In this document: in pieces, positions 1 through 7,915 of the stretch | Layout of the letters: each line of letters begins with the position of its first letter | Numbering within the stretch: the stretch's first letter is position 1 | From: Nitrososphaerota archaeon | GTDB lineage: Archaea; Thermoproteota; Nitrososphaeria; Nitrososphaerales; Nitrosopumilaceae | Assembly: GCA_028866895.1 (NCBI GenBank) | Contig: JAGWHF010000001.1 | Span: 124,001-188,000 of the forward strand | Length of the DNA: 64,000 bases | Reading direction: 5' to 3' | Notes under the pieces: generated by a model | What the model was told of the DNA's origin: nothing | The model's database searches: none | Seen by the model: only the letters and a program-made list of their open reading frames with translations | Translations under genes and position numbers: made by a program

Positions 1-2
1 AA

Positions 3-398
3 AAATTCCTGCACAGGAGCATAGGAATGGCAATCAGGGCCGGAATCCACAAAAACCGGATCACCGTAGATCCTGCGATAGGATTCTTCAGGAAGGAAGC
101 CAGCGGAGTCTTTTACACCAAAATTTATTCGGACTGGTGCAGCAGGGATATCACCACTATAAAAAATCTAAAATCGATCAGCCTGGGGCGTCCTCTCCTT
201 GTCTCTATTTCGAGAAAGTCGTTCATCGGAAGAATCCTGAACCAAAGCGATCCAGAGAAAAGACTTGCCGGTTCACTCGCGGCAGAAACAATAGCAGTAC
301 TAAACGGTGCCGACATTATCAGGACTCATAATGTCCGGGAAACCAGTGACGCCGTACAAGTAGCGCAACAGCTGGGAAAATTCAGGAAAGGCTTATAA
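3..398 (+). CDS. folP: dihydropteroate synthase, C-terminal part (5' end outside window)
   Basis: The reading frame is open from the window edge, so this is the C-terminal half of a gene that begins upstream; the internal ATG at 27 is not the start. It resembles the TIM-barrel dihydropteroate synthase, which joins a pterin pyrophosphate to p-aminobenzoate (or an archaeal equivalent) in folate/pterin synthesis. Visible family motifs are VDPAIGF, the SRKSFIG loop that contacts the phosphate and aminobenzoate sites, and the closing GADIIRTHNV strand carrying the final Arg-x-His. It lies 30 bp upstream of guaB on the same strand. Which pterin cofactor it serves in this organism cannot be told from sequence. 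Confidence 0.88.
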   Translation, partial: KFLHRSIGMAIRAGIHKNRITVDPAIGFFRKEASGVFYTKIYSDWCSRDITTIKNLKSISLGRPLLVSISRKSFIGRILNQSDPEKRLAGSLAAETIAVLNGADIIRTHNVRETSDAVQVAQQLGKFRKGL

Positions 399-428
399 CA
401 GAATCCGGATCTAATCAAGAAGGTTTCA

Positions 429-1868
429 TTGGATATCAGGGAAGGGCTAACTTTCGACGACGTACTCCTTGTTCCCAAACGCTCAAGCATAGTTACGCGA
501 TCCCAAACTAATCTTCAAACAAAACTCACGCGAAACATATCGCTTAACATTCCAATCATCAGTGCAAATATGGACACCGTCACAGAGTCTGCGATGGCAG
601 TAGCCATGGCACGGGAGGGCGGGATTGGCATCATTCACAGATTCCTCACGATAGCCGAACAGGTCAATGAGGTCCTCAAGGTAAAGCGATCGGGAAGTGT
701 CATTATTGAAAATCCGTATACCATAAATCCGACGCAGACAATCCGCGAGGCAACGGAAAGCATGAGGGAGAAGGGAGTCTCGGGCCTTTTGGTCACCGAT
801 CCCTCGGGCAAGCTGGTGGGGATACTTACGAGGCGGGACATCGTTATGCTGGAATCCTCGGACGAGAAGAAACTGGTAAGCGAGGTAATGACAAGCGACG
901 TTATCACCGCCAGGGCGGGTGTGAGCATACAGGAAGCGCGCGATCTGATACGCAAGAACTGCATCGAAAAACTTCCTCTTCTGGATGAACGGGGTAACGT
1001 AAAGGGCCTGATAACAAGCAAGGACATCATAAATGCAGGCAACTTTCCGCACGCCTCAAAGGACAAGAAGGGAAGGCCGCTGGTAGGAGCGGCAGTAGGC
1101 GTAAAGGGGGATTTTATGGAGAGGGCCGAAGCACTGCTTGAGGGAGGCGCTGATGTGATCGTGGTCGACATTGCGCACGGACACAGCGATAATGCGATTA
1201 ATACGGTGAGATTGATAAAAAAGGCCTTTCCCAACTGCGACCTGATTGCGGGAAATGTAGCAACCGCGCAGGGGGCGGAGGACCTGATAAAGGCGGGAGT
1301 GGATGCGGTCAAGGTGGGCGTGGGCTCCGGCTCTATTTGCATAACAAGGGTGATTACGGGCTCGGGGGTGCCACAACTTACGGCCGTAATGGACTGTGCG
1401 GAGGTGGGCAAGAAGCACGGTGTCCCTGTAATTTCTGACGGCGGTGTCAGGAACTCGGGTGACGCAACAAAGGCACTTGCAGCGGGGGCATCAACGGTAA
1501 TGGTGGGAAGCCTGCTTGGCGGAACGGACGAGAGCCCAGGCTCGTTTGTGATGAAAAACGGCAAAAGGTTCAAGATCTACAGGGGCATGGCATCATTTTA
1601 TGCTGCCCTCGGAAGGAAGTCAAAGGAAACGGGGTCGGTAGAGATGAGCGAAGACCTAAACGACTATGTGGCTGAAGGGGTGGAGGCGATGGTGCCATAC
1701 AAGGGATCCGTGGTCGACATTGTAAAGCAGCTTACGGGAGGAATACGCTCGGGCCTCAGCTATTGCGGTGCTGACACTATATCACAAATGCAGCAGAACG
1801 CGGAATTCATCAAGATGTCGACCGCAGGATATGCCGAAAGCCAGCCCCACGATGTCGAGCTCATGTGA
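429..1868 (+). CDS. guaB: inosine-5'-monophosphate dehydrogenase
   Basis: Oxidises IMP to XMP with NAD, the committed step to GTP. The 479-residue protein has the family order: barrel N-terminus (EGLTFDDVLLVP), a pair of CBS domains at about residues 93-205 inserted in the barrel, then the rest of the barrel. The catalytic loop GSGSICITR places the nucleophile at Cys304. SDGGVRNSGD and GSLLGGTDESPG, which hold the IMP phosphate, are intact, as is the flap region near YRGMASF. Start is TTG at 429, matching the usual N-terminus. Length is normal and nothing appears missing. The gene probably follows folP in one transcript. Confidence 0.97.
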   Translation: MDIREGLTFDDVLLVPKRSSIVTRSQTNLQTKLTRNISLNIPIISANMDTVTESAMAVAMAREGGIGIIHRFLTIAEQVNEVLKVKRSGSVIIENPYTINPTQTIREATESMREKGVSGLLVTDPSGKLVGILTRRDIVMLESSDEKKLVSEVMTSDVITARAGVSIQEARDLIRKNCIEKLPLLDERGNVKGLITSKDIINAGNFPHASKDKKGRPLVGAAVGVKGDFMERAEALLEGGADVIVVDIAHGHSDNAINTVRLIKKAFPNCDLIAGNVATAQGAEDLIKAGVDAVKVGVGSGSICITRVITGSGVPQLTAVMDCAEVGKKHGVPVISDGGVRNSGDATKALAAGASTVMVGSLLGGTDESPGSFVMKNGKRFKIYRGMASFYAALGRKSKETGSVEMSEDLNDYVAEGVEAMVPYKGSVVDIVKQLTGGIRSGLSYCGADTISQMQQNAEFIKMSTAGYAESQPHDVELM

Positions 1869-1905
1869 TTCACTTTTAAATATGGTCTTTATCTAGCTCG
1901 GGTTA

Positions 1906-2370
1906 GTGCTTACAAAAAAGACCGCGGTTGGCATTGGTATAGGCGCACTGGTGATAGGCCTCGGGTCTTTTTTTCTGGTACAGTCCCTGCTGTCAAACGT
2001 CAACTTGGTAAATGATACTGTGGGTGCCGGCAAGAGCGACGTGTTCCAGTTCGAGGCGCAGCAGCATTTTCATGAGGCTCTTAATGTGACCGGCAGTTCG
2101 TTCCACGTTCTCCTGAAAACGCCGTCCCACGGGTTGCAGGTGGACAAGGATTTTCAAAAAAGGGTCTCTTTTGATTGGGTCAGCCTTTCTGACGGCGAGC
2201 ATTTCATCAACATAACGAACACCGGAAATTCTACGCTGCACGTGACGGCAAAGCTTGAAGCCGTCCAGAATGACATGATTTTTGCCCAGCACATAATTGT
2301 CATCTCCTCCGGGATTCTGATAATAGGATTTAGCGCCGCCTTTTCCATAAGGAAGCCGCGAGGTTTTTAG
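1906..2370 (+). CDS. small two-TM membrane protein with extracellular beta domain
   Basis: Function not recognised. The 154-residue protein has an N-terminal hydrophobic helix (about residues 8-29), a roughly 100-residue polar domain rich in beta-prone and NxT/S segments, and a C-terminal helix (about 124-146) followed by a short basic tail. Both helices would span the membrane with the middle outside. Start is GTG at 1906; a TTTTAAATAT box centred near 1879 is 27 nt upstream, as expected for a leaderless message. Size and layout match the protein at 56247-56726, including an FNHSGEY / ITNTGNS-type strand before the last helix, so the two may be paralogues. It overlaps pheA tail-to-tail by 4 bp. 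Confidence 0.75.
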   Translation: MLTKKTAVGIGIGALVIGLGSFFLVQSLLSNVNLVNDTVGAGKSDVFQFEAQQHFHEALNVTGSSFHVLLKTPSHGLQVDKDFQKRVSFDWVSLSDGEHFINITNTGNSTLHVTAKLEAVQNDMIFAQHIIVISSGILIIGFSAAFSIRKPRGF

Positions 2371-3182
2371 CCAATCTCAGCCCTCGGGTAGGAGCCAAGA
2401 ATCTTGAGGAAGATCGTGTTAGGCTTTATCATGTCCAGGGCATCCTTGATATTTTTGTCGCCCTGGTTTCCCTCAAGATCTACGTAAAAGTTGTATTCCC
2501 ACGGCGTTGTCTTTGTCGGCCTGGACTCTATCTTGGTGAGATTTATCCTATTGGCGTGGAACTTGTCAAGCACATTATAGAGGGCGCCGGGTACGTGCTT
2601 GATGGAAAAGATCATGGAGGTCTTGTCCCGAGAGGTGGCAAACGCCCTGCCTTTTGAGAGTACTAGGAACCTCGTGAAGTTGTTTACATTGTCCTCTATT
2701 CCCTCCATGATTACGGGGACATTGTATATTTCGGCAGCCCTCCTGCTTGCAATGCAGGCCACGTTGTCCTTCTTCAGCTCAAGGAGCATCCTGACGCTTC
2801 CTGCCGTATCATAGGTCGGTACCGCCTTGAGATGGTGGGTCTGGATGAAGTTTCTGCACTGGCCTAGGGCCTGGGGGTGTGAATAAACCGTATCGATTTT
2901 TCCCAATCCGTCAAAACCTATCAGGCAGTGCCTAATCCTGTGGTATATCTCGGCCGTAACGTTGAGATTCGTGGTAAGGAGAAGGTCGTAGCTCTCCCCG
3001 ACGCTGCCTTCAAGAGAGTTCTCGACTGGCAGTACGGCAAAGTCGGTCTTCCCGCTTTCTGTCGATTCCAAAACCTCGTGGAATGTGGGAAAAGGGACGG
3101 TTTCTACGCCTTCCTTGAAGTAGGAAAGGGCGGCAGCCTCGCTGTAGGCCCCGCGTTCTCCTTGGAATGCCACTTTTAGCAT
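2367..3182 (-). CDS. pheA: prephenate dehydratase with ACT domain
   Basis: Converts prephenate to phenylpyruvate in phenylalanine synthesis. The 271-residue protein begins with the family signature VAFQGERGAYSEAA. The catalytic Thr lies in NNFTRFLVL, and the C-terminal ACT domain (about residues 190-268) contains FSIKHVPGALYNVL and the ESRP motif that binds phenylalanine for feedback inhibition. Length equals stand-alone archaeal and bacterial P-proteins without a chorismate mutase domain. Start is ATG at 3182. It lies 4 bp downstream of csl4, so the two are probably co-transcribed. Confidence 0.96.
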   Translation of the reverse strand: MLKVAFQGERGAYSEAAALSYFKEGVETVPFPTFHEVLESTESGKTDFAVLPVENSLEGSVGESYDLLLTTNLNVTAEIYHRIRHCLIGFDGLGKIDTVYSHPQALGQCRNFIQTHHLKAVPTYDTAGSVRMLLELKKDNVACIASRRAAEIYNVPVIMEGIEDNVNNFTRFLVLSKGRAFATSRDKTSMIFSIKHVPGALYNVLDKFHANRINLTKIESRPTKTTPWEYNFYVDLEGNQGDKNIKDALDMIKPNTIFLKILGSYPRAEIG

Positions 3183-3186
3183 GTTG

Positions 3187-3744
3187 TTAATTGGAACCTA
3201 ATTTTATAAAATCGCTGTTACCGAATTTGGAGGAAATCTTCCTTTCTTCGATATATCCGCAATCCGCGCATTTCACGCTGCTCCCCATGGATATGACCTT
3301 CCCGGCGCACTTGTTGCATTTGGTGAACAAGACGCCAAGCTCCGGCTCGCTGATGATTGCGTGTATCACCCCGTTTAGCAGGTTGATTACCTTTGCGGCC
3401 ACGACATCCCCCACCCTGACAAGGATTCTTTTCTTTGCTCCCCTTGCCTGACAGATGACCTCGAGGCCCGAATGTGTGGGCTTGCCGTCTATATAGAGGA
3501 CACTTATCGCAAACATGTTGTTCATCAATGCCGAGACTATCCCTATCACGGAGTTGCCTGTCTTCGGAACGGAGGGCCTTTTAATTTCCTTTATGTTTGC
3601 AATCCTGTTTGTCTTGTCAAACTCGGACAGGCCAACCACGAGGGATCTGATGGACTGCCCGTCGTCAAAGGTGTTCTGGCCCGTCTCGAACTCCTCTATG
3701 ATGGCTATCTTGTCTCCCGGCAGGGTCTCTTTGCTTGACAACAC
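3187..3744 (-). CDS. csl4: exosome complex RNA-binding subunit Csl4
   Basis: Cap subunit of the archaeal RNA-degrading exosome, which recruits RNA and DnaG to the Rrp41/Rrp42 ring. It has an N-terminal beta domain (LPGDKIAIIEEFETGQ), a central S1 fold (about residues 70-145, including VRVGDVVAAKVI) and a C-terminal zinc ribbon with CNKC and CADC pairs. The open frame extends to a TTG at 3762, but a TTATAAT box centred near 3769 fits GTG 3744 (25 nt) and nearly abuts TTG 3762. I chose GTG, giving 185 residues. Downstream pheA begins 4 bp after the stop. Confidence 0.92.
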   Translation of the reverse strand: MLSSKETLPGDKIAIIEEFETGQNTFDDGQSIRSLVVGLSEFDKTNRIANIKEIKRPSVPKTGNSVIGIVSALMNNMFAISVLYIDGKPTHSGLEVICQARGAKKRILVRVGDVVAAKVINLLNGVIHAIISEPELGVLFTKCNKCAGKVISMGSSVKCADCGYIEERKISSKFGNSDFIKLGSN

Positions 3745-3799
3745 GTGACCTGAGGTACTCAAGATTATAATTGTTTATGAGGCTTCATGCTGTCGCCCG

Positions 3800-4795
3800 T
3801 CACAACCAATGCGGGATCTGAAAAACATTCTCGACGCTTTCCTTCCTTAGCAGCCTGACCAGAGCCTTTGCCTGCGGGGTTGAAAGGACGGGCTTGTGGA
3901 AGTGGTTGTCGGTTGATATTCTGGGGCAGGCCACCTGGATGAAAGCATCTATTCCCTTAAGGTTCCGGAGCTTGTCGTCGGTAATTTCGGTGAGGGCAAA
4001 AAGCTGAACTTTCTTGCCAAGGTCCTCCAATTCCTTCTTGAACCTGAGCGCCGCTGTCTTTGAGAACTGGCCCTCCTTCAGTCCTACTATGACCCCAAAC
4101 GATTCGCACTCGGCAGCCTTGTAGACTGCAAGGATGGATTTTTTCTGGAGGGTCTGGGCAAACTCTGTCACCTCCCTTATCTCGTTGAAGTACGGGTCAA
4201 GGACGTACGTCGGCCTGTTTGTAGACAGAGCAACTCCCGCTGCGTGAAAATTGCTCTGGCCAAGGAAGACGTTGGCGTCTGCAAGCCCGGCCGTCTCCAT
4301 TGCGGGATAGAACTCGCAACCAAAGACCTGGCCGTCGTTTAGCTGGCCTTTTCCCCTGCCCACCAGCACCTCGACGCCTCCCTCCTCCAGTATGCCTCTG
4401 ACCTTTTCAACCTCGTGAAGATGCTGGCTGTCCGTCACAAGGGAGACGGTTTTCCCCCTGAACTCCTCCGCACACCTTCTTGCAATTCCGTCAAATGAGA
4501 CGTTGTCAAAGGCATCCACCAGGACTATGTTGTCCCCAAAGCTTGTGGAATTTATGGAATGTCCTATGTGGAAGAGTATCTCGGCACCGAGCACCTTTGC
4601 ACCATTTGTGTTCATGTCGCAGGTACCAAAGCAGCTGTCGGCAAGCACGTATGCGGGGATTCCGTAAATTTCCATTATTCTTGATGCGGTCTCCTGTATC
4701 TTTGGGAGGATTCCGTCAGGACCGTTCAGTGCTACGGAAACTGGCCTTTTTTTCTCAATCTCGCCAAATATTGTTTTTTCATCAATTACTATCAA
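3800..4795 (-). CDS. dph2: diphthamide synthase Dph2 (radical 3-amino-3-carboxypropyl transferase)
   Basis: Transfers the 3-amino-3-carboxypropyl group of S-adenosylmethionine to a histidine of elongation factor 2, the first step of diphthamide formation, using a non-canonical 4Fe-4S radical mechanism. The 331-residue length is typical of the archaeal homodimeric enzyme. The three cluster cysteines of the family can be placed at ADSCFGTC (Cys55, with Cys59 nearby), VFGCEFYP and QVACPRIS. Start is TTG at 4795, with an AT-rich box centred 26 nt upstream (about 4821) indicating leaderless transcription. It is divergent from the AsnC-domain gene at 4875. Confidence 0.93.
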   Translation of the reverse strand: MIVIDEKTIFGEIEKKRPVSVALNGPDGILPKIQETASRIMEIYGIPAYVLADSCFGTCDMNTNGAKVLGAEILFHIGHSINSTSFGDNIVLVDAFDNVSFDGIARRCAEEFRGKTVSLVTDSQHLHEVEKVRGILEEGGVEVLVGRGKGQLNDGQVFGCEFYPAMETAGLADANVFLGQSNFHAAGVALSTNRPTYVLDPYFNEIREVTEFAQTLQKKSILAVYKAAECESFGVIVGLKEGQFSKTAALRFKKELEDLGKKVQLFALTEITDDKLRNLKGIDAFIQVACPRISTDNHFHKPVLSTPQAKALVRLLRKESVENVFQIPHWL

Positions 4796-4874
4796 ACGAT
4801 ATCTGGGATTAGTTTTTTAATTTAAACCAAACGGACGCCGCACAATATTTAATATCACAGCGATTCAAAACCAG

Positions 4875-5108
4875 ATGATGCCAATAGCTTTCGTGCTGCT
4901 AAACGCGGAGCTTGGAAGAGAAAACGAGCTGCTAAGCGAGGTAAAGGCAATCGAGAATGTCAAGTATGTTTACGTTCTTTACGGTGCATATGATCTGGTG
5001 GTAAAGATAGAGGCTCCTGATAATGAAACTCTGAAAAAGACCATATCGAGCAGGATACGGCAACTCAAAAATGTGCGGTCCACCCTTACAATGACGGTAA
5101 TAGAATGA
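4875..5108 (+). CDS. stand-alone Lrp/AsnC ligand-binding (RAM) domain protein
   Basis: A 77-residue protein consisting only of the alpha-beta RAM/SAM-type effector domain of Lrp/AsnC regulators. It has the typical AFVLLNAELGRENELLSEV start, the YVLYGAYDLVVKIEA core and the closing TLTMTV strand. There is no helix-turn-helix, so it cannot bind DNA alone. Stand-alone copies are common in archaea and form amino-acid-sensing oligomers or bind full-length Lrp proteins. A TATA-like ATATTTAATAT centred near 4849 sits 26 nt before ATG 4875; an ATG at 4878 is also possible. The stop overlaps the ATG of tiaS by 4 bp, so the two are translationally linked. Confidence 0.9.
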   Translation: MMPIAFVLLNAELGRENELLSEVKAIENVKYVYVLYGAYDLVVKIEAPDNETLKKTISSRIRQLKNVRSTLTMTVIE

Positions 5109-6451
5109 GAGAAAGGGTTTTACACATAGGTTTTGACGATACCGATTCCACAAAGGGAATGTGCACAACCTTCCTTGCCTACAAGATTGTCCAACATCTG
5201 CGCGGGAGGAATGTGGAATTTATGGACTACCCATACCTGATAAGGTTCAATCCCAACATACCTTGGAAGACTCGGGGAAATGGGGCAGTGGCAATAAAAA
5301 TACGGACGGTGAATCCGGCCGCGGTCAAGGGGAAAATCATTGAATTTGTGAAAAGGTATTCCGCCACGGACGAGGGTGCAAATCCCGGCCTTGCATTCTA
5401 CGAGAGCGACGAGATCCCGGCCCATTTTTCGGAGTTTGGCAGGATGGCTCTGAGCACACTTGTCAGCCGGAGTACGGCAAGGAAATTTGCAGAAAAAAAC
5501 AGGATAGAAACGTTCCACATGGGAAACGGACAGGGACTGGTGGGGGCCATAGGTGCTTTGGGTTACGGTTTTGACGATCACACCTATGAGCTGATCTCGT
5601 ACAGGCACAGATCAAATTTTGGTAAAAAGAGAATTATATCCAAGGAGAGCGTCAGGAAGATGCAGGAGATCACCGCCCCTAAGACGTTTAACAGCTATGA
5701 CGACATCAAGGGCAGGGTCCTAATTGCGCCTCATGGCCCAGACCCGGTATTTTTTGGGGTACGGGGTGAGGACGTCGATTCGGTCGTAAAGGGGGCATCG
5801 CTTGTCAAATCGGACGAAAAGTTATCAGGCTATATGGTCTTCCGCTCAAATCAGGGCACTGGAGACCATCTCCGGTCGGAGCTTGACCTTGAAAACATGA
5901 GGCCCTACTCGTCGGGCTTTGTACTGGGCAAGGTTGCTACCGCGCCTAGGACAGTGGTTGGAGGACATGTGATGTTTACAATAACAAAATCCGGCAAGAG
6001 CATCGGCTGTGCAGTGTACAAGCCGACCGGGCTTGCGAAGATCGCGGCCGGCTTGATCAGGGGGGACACTGTCAAATTAGGCGGAGGGATAAGGAGAGCC
6101 TCAAAAAGATACGGCAGAACGTTAAACATCGAGTTCATCGATGTCATAAAGGCGGCAAGAAGGATGGAAGTAGTAAATCCCATGTGCACGCGGTGTGCAA
6201 GACGCATGAAATCGAAGGGAAGGGGGCAGGGCTTCAGGTGCGAAAGGTGCGGCCAGGTTTCACAGAGCAAAGTTTTGGAGGAAGTTCCGAGGAGCTTGGT
6301 AAAGGGTCTTTATCTGCCCGTTCCGTCCGCCCACAGGCATCTGACGAGGCCGCTTCAGAGAGTCTCTAAATTCAACACGGGGAATGAATTTGATAACTCG
6401 AAGAAATGGTTCTCCATCTCGATGAAATCTAGGGGCGGAAAGTCAAGGTAA
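5105..6451 (+). CDS. tiaS: tRNA(Ile2) 2-agmatinylcytidine synthetase TiaS
   Basis: Attaches agmatine to C34 of the CAU anticodon of tRNA-Ile2, so that it reads AUA. This is the archaeal counterpart of bacterial TilS/lysidine. The 448-residue length fits the family. Domains in order are the ATP-binding TCKD region beginning HIGFDDTDSTKGMCT, a ferredoxin-like domain, an OB-fold (about residues 270-345) and a zinc ribbon CTRC...CERC (about 359-382). After the ribbon there is a basic tail. It is co-transcribed with the AsnC-domain protein through an ATGA overlap. Confidence 0.94.
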   Translation: MRERVLHIGFDDTDSTKGMCTTFLAYKIVQHLRGRNVEFMDYPYLIRFNPNIPWKTRGNGAVAIKIRTVNPAAVKGKIIEFVKRYSATDEGANPGLAFYESDEIPAHFSEFGRMALSTLVSRSTARKFAEKNRIETFHMGNGQGLVGAIGALGYGFDDHTYELISYRHRSNFGKKRIISKESVRKMQEITAPKTFNSYDDIKGRVLIAPHGPDPVFFGVRGEDVDSVVKGASLVKSDEKLSGYMVFRSNQGTGDHLRSELDLENMRPYSSGFVLGKVATAPRTVVGGHVMFTITKSGKSIGCAVYKPTGLAKIAAGLIRGDTVKLGGGIRRASKRYGRTLNIEFIDVIKAARRMEVVNPMCTRCARRMKSKGRGQGFRCERCGQVSQSKVLEEVPRSLVKGLYLPVPSAHRHLTRPLQRVSKFNTGNEFDNSKKWFSISMKSRGGKSR

Positions 6452-6819
6452 ACTCGCGCGGCCAGAGCCCCTTATTTCGTCAGTATCCTCTGATGTCCAG
6501 GATTTTGGGCCATAAGGCTCAGGTTGCCTTTGCACCTCCAAGTCACTTTTTCAGGATATTGCGGACAGGATGGTTCTTGCTGCTGTTTTGCAGGTTGTGT
6601 GAAACAAGGATAGCGGGGAGTAGATTTTCCGGAACTTTAAGCTCCTTTTGAACTACTGACTTGCGGGTTTCTCATCTGGATTGATTATGAGCCCGCCGGG
6701 ATGACCTAGCCCCGATAGTCTGGCTTCCCCACCCCGCTAAGTGGAAAGTGGTTTCGGGGTGATATATACTCTTTATCCCGCTCAGAAATAATTAATAGGA
6801 TTTCAAGGTTCCAAAATCC
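6452..6819 (+). other. intergenic region; only a promoter for the downstream gene is visible
   Basis: No convincing coding or RNA gene was found in these 368 bases on either strand. I looked for tRNA T-loop and RNase P core sequences and saw none. An AATAATTAAT box near 6785-6797 stands about 28 nt before the GTG start at 6820 and is the likely promoter. A second TATA-like run (GATATATAC) near 6760-6769 may be an alternative promoter. Confidence 0.5.
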
Positions 6820-7914
6820 GTGAACAAAAAAACTAGGATCATAGCAATAGCTGCCGCAGTGGCAGCCTCCATACTCATTATTACCTCGCCGTCCCATCCG
6901 ATCATATTTCCAAAACCAAATGCCAGATCTGCTGGGACGGAGGCGGTTCAGGTCGTAGCTGAAGACCTTCAGAAGCCGTGGGCCATGGGTTTTGGCGGCA
7001 ACAAGATATTCTTCACGGAAAAGGGGGGGAACCTGATGGCAGTTGACAACGGAACTCTTGTCAAGGAACCAGTGGCTCATCTCAAGGTCGCCGATGTCAC
7101 GGACGCGGGCCTTCTTGGGATTGCTGTGGACCCGGATTTCGGGAAAAACCACTTCATATACGTGTATTATACATACGGGGAGGGAAACCACCTCTGGAAC
7201 CGGGTGTCGAGGATTACCGTGGAGGGCAACAAGATGGCCGCCTCAAGTGTAATACTGGACAAAATACCTGGGGCGGAGTTTGATGACGGCGGCGTGATCA
7301 AGTTCGGACCAGACGGCAAGCTTTACGTCGGCACCGGGGACGCCTCCAACCAGAGCTCGTCCCAGGATTTGAATTCACTGGCAGGAAAAATCCTCAGGAT
7401 AAACGGTGACGGGTCAATACCACGGGACAACCCATTTCCAAATTCCCCCGTTTACTCATACGGGATGAGGGATCCCCAGGGACTGACCTGGGACGGCAAG
7501 GGGCTGTTGTATGAGGCGGAGGATGGGCCCACGCGGAACGATGAGATAAACCTCATACAGCCTGGCCAGAACTATGGCTGGCCTGCAACGGAATGCGCCG
7601 GATCAAGGCAATATAGGGCCTCACTTGACTGTTTTAATCCAAGCATCGGCCCGGCAGGGCTGGATTATTATGCGGAGGGTAAACTTGACATGAAAAACAG
7701 CCTCCTGATGGCCACGTTGCTTGGGCACGGTATCTACAAGATGATATTGCAGAACGGTACCATAACAGGACAAAACATCATATTTGATGGGGTGGGAAGG
7801 ATCCGGGATGTCGACGAGGGGCCGGACGGATACCTGTATGTTCTCACCTCGAATACTGATGGGATGGGATTTCCCGCATCACACGATGACAAGCTATTGA
7901 GGATTGTAAGATAA
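6820..7914 (+). CDS. exported PQQ-dependent sugar (glucose/sorbosone) dehydrogenase-like protein
   Basis: A 364-residue six-bladed beta-propeller of the soluble quinoprotein glucose dehydrogenase/sorbosone dehydrogenase family (GSDH). Family landmarks are LQKPWAMGF, GLLGIAVDPDF, VYYTYGEG, DDGGVIKFGPDGKLYVGTGD, AGKILRINGDGS, GMRDPQGLTWD and GQNYGWP. An N-terminal hydrophobic segment (about residues 7-23) indicates export with or without a lipid or helix anchor. Known members oxidise aldoses outside the membrane with PQQ, but related proteins lacking full cofactor residues exist, so quinone use is unproven. No PQQ biosynthesis genes are in the window. Start is GTG at 6820, behind a TATA-like box. 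hmgA begins 1 nt after its stop. Confidence 0.85.
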   Translation: MNKKTRIIAIAAAVAASILIITSPSHPIIFPKPNARSAGTEAVQVVAEDLQKPWAMGFGGNKIFFTEKGGNLMAVDNGTLVKEPVAHLKVADVTDAGLLGIAVDPDFGKNHFIYVYYTYGEGNHLWNRVSRITVEGNKMAASSVILDKIPGAEFDDGGVIKFGPDGKLYVGTGDASNQSSSQDLNSLAGKILRINGDGSIPRDNPFPNSPVYSYGMRDPQGLTWDGKGLLYEAEDGPTRNDEINLIQPGQNYGWPATECAGSRQYRASLDCFNPSIGPAGLDYYAEGKLDMKNSLLMATLLGHGIYKMILQNGTITGQNIIFDGVGRIRDVDEGPDGYLYVLTSNTDGMGFPASHDDKLLRIVR

Positions 7915-7915
7915 A

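Noticed and set aside
635-1573. 312-residue frame antisense to guaB
   Set aside because: A shadow of guaB. It lacks any domain and its composition (many Pro, Ser, Thr) is that of an antisense frame.
6690-6740. tRNA-like CG-rich segment (GCCCGCCGGG...)
   Set aside because: No T-loop GTTC-A-TC or anticodon stem could be formed, so not called.
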